From Phytophthora quininea (taxonomy: Eukaryota > Oomycota > Peronosporomycetes > Peronosporales > Peronosporaceae), in assembly GCA_011947345.1 (NCBI GenBank), contig JAAVTG010000128.1, positions 39,050 through 103,049 of the forward strand: a stretch of 64,000 bases of DNA, read 5' to 3'. Shown in pieces: positions 13,393 through 22,513 of this stretch. Numbering within the stretch: position 1 is the stretch's first letter; each line of letters starts with the position of its first letter. The notes below the pieces were generated by a model. It ran no database searches and was not told where the DNA came from. It worked only from the letters and a program-made list of their open reading frames with translations. The position numbers and the translations under genes are program-made.

Positions 13393-13540
13393 TGTAACGG
13401 GGCGGTGCTTGTGGGGAATTTAACTCTGGCTATTCAATCTGTGTGGCGCCCGACTTCGGGCGCCGTGAGCCAACAAAACTAAGAGCTAATCTAATTGGTC
13501 GCCGTGGCGCACGGCGACCGTGTGACGGTACCCCGTCACA
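13393..13540 (-). repeat. Gypsy 3' LTR (left)
   Basis: 148 bp, beginning TGTAACGGGG and ending CCCCGTCACA on the plus strand, so it has TG...CA ends with imperfect inversion. It is identical by eye to 20080-20227. Confidence 0.95.
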
Positions 13541-13550
13541 CCACCCCTAC
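13541..13550 (-). other. Gypsy polypurine tract
   Basis: On the element's sense strand, the bases directly before the 3' LTR read purine-rich (AGGGGTGG), as expected for the plus-strand primer of reverse transcription. Confidence 0.6.
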
Positions 13551-13635
13551 GTAAGGTTGAAGCTGCGATGATCCCAAACAGCTTGGTGAGCTCTTCACAA
13601 TCGAAAGAGCCACCCGCGACAGCAGCAGTACGAAC

Positions 13636-14409
13636 ATGGACAGAGACACCGTGGACGCCGAGCTCGTGACGTACGAGGAGGTCCTGGAGCGTTGGGCCTT
13701 CACGGACTGCAGTGGCTTCGACAACGCCCTCAGTGACAGCGAAATGCGTGCGCTGTTTAGCCGCTGGCGCGCCACGCGAAGCAAACCCGACGCTGCGATC
13801 GGCAGCGTCACCGCGCAGTCGATGGATCGGTCCTGGACGGCGTTCGTCAACCGCTGGAACACGGAGGGGCCAGCGGCGTTCCAGCAGAAACTCCTGCAGC
13901 GCGAGGAGCAGCACTCGCGCTTCTCCGTGGGGGCCTTGGCGGTCCAGATTTGCGAGTTGTCATGGGATGCCGACCGCGACTGCTGCTTCGCTCATTATCG
14001 CATCGGATGTCCAAGTTGTCGCGGGTACAGCGTACCGCGACCAAGTGACGCTGTTTGGGAGCGCATCACAAGCGCCACACCCCTTTCCGAAGCCGAGCGC
14101 AAGCTGGTGGGGCTGTTCCAGCGAGCGCTGCACGAGGCTAGGCGCGGCGAGGAGTCGCGCCCCGTGGAAGGCCTGCCTCGTACGCCTCCACGCAGTCCGG
14201 AACGTCCGCTAGCAGCACCTCCCGCGGCTCCCAGCTGTCGTCCAGCGGTCCAATCCACCGGACCAGATACCGGCGGGAGCTCGGGATATCCCCGTCGCAG
14301 CGACGAGCGCTGCGACTACCGGTGGAGTCGTCGTGATCAAGGATGGCTTCCACAATGTGACGAAAGTTACCATCGCGATCAACAAGCGGATCCGGGCCGT
14401 CGCGAATGA
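13636..14409 (+). CDS. Antisense ORF inside the Gypsy element, unknown function
   Basis: A 257-codon ATG-initiated frame on the strand opposite to gag-pol. The first 167 or so codons (13636-14137) lie beyond the integrase stop, where no sense-strand coding exists, so the open frame there is not a by-product of an overlapping gene. The remainder overlaps the chromodomain in antisense. The first two thirds have a normal amino-acid mix, with W, C and acidic residues (for example EVLERWAFTDCSGF) and several probable helices. The end is proline- and arginine-rich. I recognise no domain. Antisense ORFs are known in some plant Gypsy elements; whether this one is expressed is unknown. Confidence 0.5.
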   Translation: MDRDTVDAELVTYEEVLERWAFTDCSGFDNALSDSEMRALFSRWRATRSKPDAAIGSVTAQSMDRSWTAFVNRWNTEGPAAFQQKLLQREEQHSRFSVGALAVQICELSWDADRDCCFAHYRIGCPSCRGYSVPRPSDAVWERITSATPLSEAERKLVGLFQRALHEARRGEESRPVEGLPRTPPRSPERPLAAPPAAPSCRPAVQSTGPDTGGSSGYPRRSDERCDYRWSRRDQGWLPQCDESYHRDQQADPGRRE

Positions 14410-16140
14410 ACCGAGCGCGAGTGGGCGATGGCGCGTCGTCTGGAGCGCCTGGAGAGCTGCGTGGAGCAGCTGGAGCGGGAGAATCGAGCGTTGCGGCAGA
14501 TGTTGTGGGTGCCGCGTCACGCGGCACCGGATTATCGCTAGGGATCGACGCCGGGCGGTAGCGGCGCAGACGACCGACGTAAAACGTCGGGTGTAGTCGC
14601 AGGGCAGATGGTAGTTGTAGCCGATAAGCATCTCCAATGACCTTTAACACCTTGAATGGGCCAATGTACCGTGGCGCGAGCTTGTTTGCGCCCAGATTCG
14701 TCACAAGGGTTGGGGAAATCCCATTGGTAGATAATAGGACCTGGTCCCCAACGTGGAACCTTTCCACGTTTCGGCGTCCGCTGCGGTCCGCATTCTCCTT
14801 CTGGCGATCGACGGCAGCAGCGATCGCGTCGCGGACGTAGCGGACAATCACCGCGCGCTGTTGCACGAACTCATGGACAGCCGCAGTGTCGCTCCGCTGC
14901 GGCGCCGCGTTGGGCGCAAAGTTTGACGGCGGAGGCCCAGTAGCCGAGACCGAATCAGGTGCAGTGCGAAGCTCAGCTGCGCGACGCGGACGCGGGTTGA
15001 TCAGCGTCCGGCTGGTCCAAGCAGCAACATCTCGTGGAGAAGCAGCCGACGCTCGCGCGGCGGCCCGTGTAAGAGGACCCTGGCTGGAGTCCCGCGTGGA
15101 AGACCTCGTGGTCACCGCGTTCACATTGGGGTTAGCGGTCAACTCGTGCGGCGCTGCGGAGGCGACACCAGTGGAAGTGGAGGTCGCAACGTCGTGGGTC
15201 CCTGACAGCTGAACTGGAAGGGGGCGCTCCAGCCCAAGGAGCGCCGGAACGCGCGGGTGACGGCCAAAGTTGACGAAGAATGGCGTCAGGCCAGTTGACG
15301 CGTGCACGGCGTTATTGATGGCGAACTCCACCATCGGCAGGAAAGAGCTCCATGACGTGAATGACGTGGCGTAACTCCGCAGCACGTCTTCGACAACCCG
15401 GTTAACTCGTTCGGTCTGGCCATCGGTCTCAGGATGTGACGCGGTGGACATCGCCAACCGCGTCCCGACAAGTTTGAAGAGTTCCGTCCAGAAAGCTGCA
15501 GTAAAACGCGGGTCTCGATCGGATACAATTGAGGATGGAAGTCCATGGTGGCGATACACTGTGTCGAGAAACAGCGCCGCCGACTGAGACGCGGTGATCG
15601 ATGAGGCAACGGGAGCAAGGTGGGCCATCTTGCTAAATCGGTCGACGAAAACAAGTATGCCTGTGCGGCCTTGAGCGTCTCGTGGCAGACCAAAAACGAA
15701 ATCCATGCTGACCGATGTCCACGGACCCGTCGCGACTGGAAGAGGTCGAAGCGGGGCTCGCTTCGACGGCGAAGGCTTGACACGCTGGCACGCTTCACAG
15801 GAGCGGACCCACTTGCGTACCCACTTGTACATGTGTGGCCAGTAGAAGTCGCGCGATAGTGACGCGAATGTTTTCTCGCGTCCGAGGTGGCCGCCGCTAG
15901 GGGTATCGTGAAACTCATGGATCAGTCGGGCTCTGAGGTCGTCGTCAAGCGGGACGACTATGCGTGGCGGGTCCGCGCGATCGACGCGGAAGGTCAGCAG
16001 ATCCCCATCGAGACTGTAGCGGTCAACACGGGCGCGACTGCGAAGGGACAAGCGGCGCCGCGCCGCGTCTGATGGTTCTCTCAGGTACTTAATCAATTCG
16101 GAGCACGCTGCGTCCGACTCGTACGCGGCCGCGATCAGGT
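14138..16140 (-). CDS. Gypsy integrase with chromodomain
   Basis: The frame is open from about 16140 to the stop at 14138. Near its start is the HHCC zinc-binding region (HEFHDTPSGGH, then CEACQ). The catalytic core follows with D in SMDFVFGLP, D in IVSDRDPRF and E in GQTERVN, the DDE triad of retroviral integrases. A low-complexity linker precedes a C-terminal chromodomain of about 60 residues (FRHIVEAILDH, then RRYLVRWIG, DDSWEP). It is separated from RNase H by a one-base loss near 16140. It inserts element cDNA; chromodomains can bind histone marks. Confidence 0.9.
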
Positions 16141-17577
16141 TGCGGAGCAGGTGGACGCTGCGACTTCAACAGCAGCGATGTCATCAGCGGTGCACATTGC
16201 GCATTCGTCGTCATCCTCGTCGCCAATCGCATGGCGACCCGATTGCACGTAATCTGGGCGACGCGAGAGTGCGTCGGCAAGGATGTTGGTCTTGCCCGGC
16301 TTGTAGTGAACGACGAAGTTGTACTCCGAGAAGAGCGACAGCCAACGCGCCATGCGCTGGGACAAGTGGGGACTCTTGGTCGCTGTCCGCAGCGACGCGT
16401 GATCCGTGTAGACCACGAAGGTCTGCTCGCCCAAGAGATACACGCGGAACTTGATGAGGGCGTATCGCATCGCCAACAGCTCCTTGTCGTGGACTGGATA
16501 ATTCCGCTCCGCAGGCTTCAGTTGACGCGACTGGTAGCTCACCACTCGTTCGCGACCAGTGTCGTCGAACTGCATCAAGGCGCAACCGATCGCGAAGTCG
16601 CTCGCGTCACACACCACGTGAAAAGACTTCGAGTGGTCCGGGAGCATTAGGACTGGCGCGGTGGATAAGCTTGTCTTCACCGCGTCGAAGGCTGCTTGGT
16701 GCTCGGGGCGCCACGACCACGTGGCGTCGGCTTTCAGGAGTTGCGACAGCGGCCGAACAGTCGAAGCAAAGTTCTTCGAGTAGTGGTGGAGATATGTGGC
16801 GAGTCCAAGCCACTGCCGAAGCTGTTTCTGGTCCTGCGGAGTCGGCCAAGCGCAGATCGCCGCGATCTTCTCCGGGTCGGGGCGAACGCCGTCCTTGCTG
16901 ACGTAGCTCCCGAGTACTGGAATCTCGGGAGCGCAGAAGATGCATTTCTTCAAGTTGGCGTACAGCTTGTTTGCCCGCATCACCTCGAACACCTTGCGGA
17001 AGTGTTGAAGGTGGACGTCGACATCCGTCGTGCCGCTCTCGGCACGACTGTGAATGAAGATGTCGTCGAAGTAGCTGGGCGCGAAGTCTCGATACGGACG
17101 CAGTAGGTTGGACACCATGCGGTTGAAAGTGGCAGGGGCATTCTTGAGCCCCTGCGGCATCACGAGCCATTCCCAGAGCATGCCGCTGGGCGTGCTGACC
17201 GCAGTCAACGGCACGTCTTCTTCACGCATCAGGATTTGGTAGAAGCCATCCATCAGGTCGATAGCACTGTACATAGTGCTGCCTGACATAGTGTCGAGCA
17301 CCATGTCCTTCCGCGGGATCGGCGTCTGCGCCGGGATGGTGGCGTCATTGAGCTTGTTGAAGGCGTGTACGATGCGCCAACCGCCCGTCGCCTTCTTCAC
17401 GCAGAATGTCGGACTGGAATGCGGCGATAAGCTATCACGGACGTGGCCGGCTTGCCGGCGACCCTCGAAGAACGCATCAATTGCTTCGACTTGGTCGCGG
17501 GGAAGCGGCCATTGTCGCGTCACACAGTACTTCGATCCGGGAACGAGATCAATTTCGTGTCGAACACCACGATCGGG
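16135..17577 (-). CDS. Gypsy reverse transcriptase and RNase H
   Basis: The reverse transcriptase shows DRGVRHEIDLVPG at the start, MPQGLKNAPATFNRM, and an active-site box YFDD in place of the usual YVDD or YADD. RNase H follows with VVCDASDFAIG, a catalytic E in NYPVHDKELLA, and YTDHASL. The frame joins the upstream protease region through a C-run shift at about 17577 that needs either one base fewer or two more. The polymerase looks complete apart from that. Confidence 0.9.
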   Translation of the reverse strand, partial: PDRGVRHEIDLVPGSKYCVTRQWPLPRDQVEAIDAFFEGRRQAGHVRDSLSPHSSPTFCVKKATGGWRIVHAFNKLNDATIPAQTPIPRKDMVLDTMSGSTMYSAIDLMDGFYQILMREEDVPLTAVSTPSGMLWEWLVMPQGLKNAPATFNRMVSNLLRPYRDFAPSYFDDIFIHSRAESGTTDVDVHLQHFRKVFEVMRANKLYANLKKCIFCAPEIPVLGSYVSKDGVRPDPEKIAAICAWPTPQDQKQLRQWLGLATYLHHYSKNFASTVRPLSQLLKADATWSWRPEHQAAFDAVKTSLSTAPVLMLPDHSKSFHVVCDASDFAIGCALMQFDDTGRERVVSYQSRQLKPAERNYPVHDKELLAMRYALIKFRVYLLGEQTFVVYTDHASLRTATKSPHLSQRMARWLSLFSEYNFVVHYKPGKTNILADALSRRPDYVQSGRHAIGDEDDDECAMCTADDIAAVEVAASTCSAT

Positions 17578-18998
17578 GGAGTTCAGCCGGAACCTTGTCG
17601 GGGAAGATGTCGATGAACTCGCGAACCAGCGGAGCAACTGGGTTACCAGCGGCTTCAAGTGCCGGTAACGACTGAGCCAAGTAGCGGGCTTCGCGGGCAG
17701 ACTTAGGCTCAGCGCCTTGCGGGCGTTTCCGGGCATCGAAGGCTTGGTCGCCAGCGTCAACATCGACAGCCGTGATGGTCGCGGAGTTGTCCGCGACGAT
17801 CATGCAAACCTGCTCGATCTCACCATGTTTCAAGTCGTGGAGGAAGTGTTTCCACGACAGACCAGGCAACTTGGTGATCTCGGGTGCGTCGCACGGAGGA
17901 CGTGCGACCTCGACGTCGCGCGTGCGCGGGTTCGTCGCCGCGTCATCTCGCACTAGAACAGAGATAACCCCGGAGTCAGATGTGTCTGACTCGCTCGGAG
18001 GAGCGCGGGGACGCCGAGGCTGGCGGCGCCCACGGCGACGGACTGGCCGGGTGAACGCATCGGTAGCAGGCAGTGGGAGACCACGCTCGACCAAGTCTGC
18101 TGTATTCAGACGCCGGGACACGACATCGGCGTCAACTTCATCAGAGAGCTCCTGCTCGACCACATGCGGGAGTCCCTGCTCGACCGCGCGTGGGAGGCCA
18201 CGCTCAACCACATCTTCTTGTTTATCGTCAACGGAGAGCCGCTGCTCATCCGGGTGTGGGAACCCCTGTTCGACCACGTTGTTGTCCGCCGTCGAGAGCC
18301 ACTGCTCATCGGGACGTGGGAACCCATGCTCGACCACGTCAGACACGTCTTGAGGCACCTGCTCAAGACCGGCGCAGGATGCGTGCTCGCATGCCGCACA
18401 CGAAGGGCCATCGCCCACTTCAGGTGCGGCATGGGTCATGGAGTCGGAGTCCATGACTGCAACATGCGGCCATCGGTTCGGCGTTCCGCGCAAGAACGCC
18501 AGCACTGCATTCACGTCGATGTCACGAGGGCGGACCGTACCAGTCAGCCAGTTAATCTCAGGCTGGTGACGGGCGAGCCATGGGATGCCGAAGACGCAAT
18601 CGAACGAGCCACTCAGCTCGATCACGAGGAACTCTTCGGAGCTTCGGAATCCGTCGAACTCGTACGTGAAGGTCGTAGAGCGCCGCGGCGTACACCGTGG
18701 CTTGTCATCGGCGTATTTCACGATCATCTCCCCGGACCTTCGCGAAGGCTCAGGTCCGCCGGTAGCACCGACAAACTCTCGGCGCGAACGAAGTTGTTCG
18801 TCGCGCCCGAATCCAGCAGCGCGCGAAGCGGCCGCTTCGCACCATCAACGTGAACATTGAGGACAATCAGTCTCGTGTCGCTGCCGGAGGTGGTGGCAAA
18901 TAGTTGTGCACGATGCACGGAAGGGCTAGGAGGAGGCTCTGCCACCAGAGAGCCGTCGCTCCTTCCACGACCAGTAGGGCGCCCCGCGCCTACTGGTT
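17578..18998 (-). CDS. Gypsy protease and linker
   Basis: An aspartic protease of retroviral type: LRALLDSGATNNF contains the DSG catalytic triplet, preceded by a hydrophobic strand. Downstream, after a one-base loss near 18742, the frame runs through FGIPWLARHQPEINW, a conserved post-protease block of Gypsy pol. It then continues as a long acidic spacer with repeated HVVEQGLP/DVVERGLP units encoding clusters of negative charge. The spacer is unusually long and repetitive and probably tolerates length change. Confidence 0.8.
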
Positions 18999-20046
18999 GT
19001 CGCCATTTTTGACTCGGCGACGATACCGTCAGCGTCTTCGGCGACAACATGCGCCAAGACCGGAGCGGGAGCGCGGCACACAGCCGCGCGATGTCCAAGC
19101 TTGCGACAGCGGAAGCACCGCATGGGCCGAGTGCCTCGACTAGGGCCCGCCAGAGGCGGTCGGGTGGACGACGTTGGCGCCGGACCGGATCGTCGGCGCC
19201 CGTGGTAATCCTGAATGGCGTCAAGCTCCATGGGCTCAGGCTCCGTGACGGAAGGGGTAGCGAGGGAGAACGCCTCGGAAGCGGACACGCTGTAATCTTC
19301 ACGTAGTGCTGTCTCGAAGGCTTCTTCAAGGGACCCTGGCGTCTTCCTGGTCAGGTAGAAACGCTGGTAGCCAGCGTTCATACCAGAGATGAAGACATGG
19401 ACTTGAGTCGCCATGTCCACCGGATTCGTCGTGATGCACGACACCAGGTGTCGTGCCCGCTGAATGTATTCGAGCATGGACAGCCGTCCCTGCTTGAGTG
19501 ACAGAAAAGCCGAGCGTTGGACACGCTCGTCTTGAGGGGGCTCGAAGGCCAGGCGGAGGTCTGCCTTGAGCGACTCCATCGTCGAGAAGCAGGAGGAGTC
19601 GGCGACAAGTTTGCCGAGCGCCCATTCCTTGGCCTTCCCCGTCAACCTGGACAATAGGAACCGGGTACGAGCAAACTCGGTAGACAACTGCCGAGCTTCG
19701 ATCGCGATGTCGATCTCACAGAACCAGCGATTCAGCTGGAGGCGAGCGTTGCCGTCACCACTGTAGGTGGAGACATCGAGCTTCACGATGTCGTTCTTGT
19801 TCTTGGTCGGCGTGGGAGTCGTCGCACGCTGACGCAGGTCAGCGAGCTCACGCGCCATGAACTCATGAGCAGCCAGGCGTTGGGCAGTCTCCGTTCCAGC
19901 AGTCAGCAACGTCTTGATGACTCCTTCTCCGGAGACCGCAGCGAGGCGGTGTAGCGCCTCCCACTCAAACACGGATAAGTGGGGAAGCTGGCGTGCTCAA
20001 GGGCACCAGCCCCTTCGTTGAAATTGGAAGCGTCGTTCACGTTCAT
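18926..20046 (-). CDS. Gypsy gag with CCHC zinc knuckle
   Basis: I start it at the ATG at 20046, 24 bases after the primer site, because the longer open frame beginning at 19972 only has a GTG. A one-base loss near 19973 separates the first 25 or so codons from the rest. The central capsid-like helices include YSGDGNARLQLNRWFCEI and LSMLEYIQRARHL. The C-terminal CFRCRKLGHRAAVC fits CX2CX4HX4C exactly. Passage into protease occurs near 18998, where an A5 run appears one base too long; this could be a genuine gag-pol shift or an error. Confidence 0.85.
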
Positions 20047-20070
20047 GGTCGTGTGGGCGGACTACGAAGT

Positions 20071-20077
20071 GCTACCA
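20071..20077 (-). other. Gypsy primer-binding site
   Basis: GCTACCA on the plus strand, two bases inside the 5' LTR, equals the 3' end of many eukaryotic initiator-Met tRNAs. On the sense strand this gives TGGTAGC, the usual start of such a primer site. Confidence 0.65.
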
Positions 20078-20079
20078 GA

Positions 20080-20227
20080 TGTAACGGGGCGGTGCTTGTG
20101 GGGAATTTAACTCTGGCTATTCAATCTGTGTGGCGCCCGACTTCGGGCGCCGTGAGCCAACAAAACTAAGAGCTAATCTAATTGGTCGCCGTGGCGCACG
20201 GCGACCGTGTGACGGTACCCCGTCACA
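20080..20227 (-). repeat. Gypsy 5' LTR (right)
   Basis: 148 bp, identical by eye to 13393-13540. The element promoter should lie here, transcribing leftward. Confidence 0.95.
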
Positions 20228-20232
20228 GCGAA
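20228..20232. repeat. Target-site duplication GCGAA, right copy
   Basis: Matches 13388-13392 and directly follows the LTR end. Confidence 0.9.
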
Positions 20233-21975
20233 GATCGACCAAACCGATTATGACAAATGGACTCCGTTGATGAGAGCCGCTGCGCGGGTCATTTGGACGT
20301 GGTCGAGTTACTGAAACTAGGAGCTGAAATTGACAAGCAACAACCCAACGGAGCAACCGCTCTCATTGTTGCGTGCGAGCACGGCCAATATGAGGTAGCG
20401 ATGGCTCTCGTACACGACGAAGCTGACATCGAGCATATAGACAACGACGGCTACACGCCGTTGATCCCTGCAGCCCAGCTCGGTTTCTCCGATATCGTCC
20501 AATTTCTTATCAATCAAGGCGCTCAAATTGATACACGTCTGCCGAGCAGAAGCACGGCACTGGTAACTGCCATTTGGCACGAGCGCTTGGAGGTGGTTCG
20601 AATCCTCTTGGATGATGGAGCAGATATCAATCTGTGCGGAGACTACATGAATTGGCCGCCGTTGACGGTGGCATATTTTAGTGGGTACCCAGATTTTGTT
20701 CAGTTGATCTACGAACGAGTTGAGCCGAAGATGGAAGAGCCTGCTCAAGAACTTGGTGGGTTAGTGCAAGATGTGTCAGCGGACCATTCATCGGAGAGTA
20801 TTCCGACGGGAATTGACCAAAAGAATCGAAGTGGGGACACGGCACTACGGATCGCATGCGAGCAAGGCAAACTGAAACTTGTCGAGTCTCTTTTAAAGAG
20901 CACAGAGGCGGTAAACATGACGGATAGTCGAGGTTGGACGCCGCTTTTACTGCGGTCGTTGCTGGCCATACCGATATCATCAAGTTACTAGTCCAAAAGG
21001 AGCGGATGTGAACTATCAACTGCCAAAAGGCGTGGCTTCATTGCAGCTTGCGAGTACGCGAGGAGAACTCGCCGACGTTCGCATTTTGCTGGACGGTGGT
21101 GCTCGTATCGATCAGAAAGATGACACTGGCGACACTCCGCTAATGGTGGCGGCTGTGGGTGGCAGTGAGTCTGTAGTCCGTTTTTTTGTGGAGAGAGGTG
21201 CGTCGGTGGATTTGACGAACAATTCTAGTTGCACGGCACTCATGGCTGCTGCATTACACGGCCATCTTGGCATCGTCTCGCTGTTGTTAGCAAGCGGGGT
21301 CAGCATTGATAAACAAGGAGGAGGAGGAGGTACAGCCTTGCAACTTGCGTGTATACATGGGAGGTTTTCTGTTGTCAGAGAACTTCTAGACCATGGCGCT
21401 AGCGTCGAAATGCAAGACGACGACGGAAATGACGCTCTAGCGATTGTTGCTGACGGTGGATACACGACACTGGCGCAACTTCTGTTGGCAAGGGGGCTTC
21501 GGCTGCCTGGAAGACACTCATATTAGCGTCCAAAGGTAGCCATGTCGATGTAGTGGAGCTTCTACTTGAGCATGGCGCAAACACCAACGAGCAAGGAATC
21601 GAAGGGGGCGCAGCTCTGTTGGTTGCCTGCCAAAATCAACAAGAAAACGTTGCACGAGCGTTGCTTGAGCATGGCGCCGAAGTGGATGTGATGGACGACG
21701 AAGGCGACACCCCACTCCTTTGGGGCTCTCAAAACGGTCAGCTTGCTGTCGCCCAACTGCTTGTGGGCCACGGCGCGTCAGTGAATTTAGCCAACAAGGC
21801 AGGCTGGACGCCAGTGATGGCAGCTATTCCCGACAATCACGTTGATGTGGTAAAGTTTTCGCTGGAGAAAGGAGCGAGAGCAGATATCAATGGCCCTGAC
21901 GGAGCCACTGCTTTGGCTATTGCCTTGGCACGCAAGCGCTCCGTCATGGCGAAGCTCCTCGATTGTTGCACCTAA
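20228..21975 (+). pseudogene. Ankyrin-repeat gene ank4, 3' part
   Basis: Continues the ank4 frame directly after the Gypsy element; the codons resume as a repeat reading KIDQTDYDKWTPLMRAAAR. About 580 codons of ankyrin repeats end at TAA 21973-21975. One-base losses lie near 20287, 20957, 20998 and 21494. The stretch from about 20257 to 20991 is closely similar to ank1 3333-4088, including the LIYERVEPKMEEPAQEL spacer, and two of the frame breaks sit at homologous bases in both genes. The gene cannot be expressed whole with the element in place. Confidence 0.85.
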
Positions 21976-21999
21976 ACAATATTTGTTCTTTCGCAGTGG

Positions 22000-22430
22000 G
22001 AGTTTTATTTCGGCCTGTATACAGTCATGGGGTCCTGCTCCCGGCCAGCCGCTCTTTTGTCAAGCTTTTCCAAGTAAGTGTGGTAGTACTTGCTCTCCGC
22101 CGGGGACCATTTTTGAGATCGGCATCGGTGTACTTGTGTCCTCTCCGTGTCAGGGTCTTTAGCACGTACGCGGGACTCCTGCCCTATTGAATCCACGCAT
22201 GTGCTCTCGCCGAGATTCCTTTGGTGATCGTCGACGGGAGGAAGTACTCGGAATGCTCCCACGAGTACAATTTTATCGTCAAACCTGGCCGCATACCGCA
22301 GATACCCGCGACTTGGTTCAGCCCCAATGCCATCCAGACATCGTACGTGGTGGTGCCTTGTTTAAGCCATTTAGCCAGTCGATACTCTCTGGGGCTTCTT
22401 CTCCTGCAGCATTGCGTTCAGAGCAACACA
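22000..22430 (-). pseudogene. Relic of an LWY-type effector gene
   Basis: In different minus-strand frames I can read WLKQGTTTYDVWMALGLNQ (about 22310-22370) and ESKYYHTYLEKLDKRA (about 22045-22095). Both fit conserved positions of the LWY modules in the intact effectors at 47-63 kb. Between them the frame is lost. No signal peptide or RXLR motif was found upstream. It is a short decayed fragment, isolated from the main cluster. Confidence 0.5.
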
Positions 22431-22513
22431 TGGTAAATATTTGATGATTAATAACCTCTAATAAGAATAACTGCAATTCTGAATAGGAATGATTCACCAA
22501 AATTTGGAACCGT

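Larger units (their letters stand above)
13393..20227 (-). mobile_element. Complete Gypsy (Ty3-type) chromovirus-like LTR retrotransposon
   Basis: This 6,835-bp element lies on the minus strand, between 148-bp LTRs that I read as identical, and is flanked by GCGAA. The order in the sense direction is LTR, primer site, gag with zinc knuckle, protease, reverse transcriptase, RNase H, integrase with chromodomain, LTR. That order is diagnostic of Ty3/Gypsy, and the chromodomain suggests chromovirus-like targeting. Identical LTRs imply a young insertion. Nevertheless the coding region has breaks near 19973, 18998, 18742, 17577 and 16140. An open frame on the opposite strand (13636-14409) occupies the 3' end. 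Confidence 0.95.

Noticed and set aside
883..21975. Long open frames on the strand opposite to the ankyrin genes (for example 1540-1779, 2200-2607, 4506-5087)
   Set aside because: They mirror the repeat codon pattern, change with it, and contain no independent motif.
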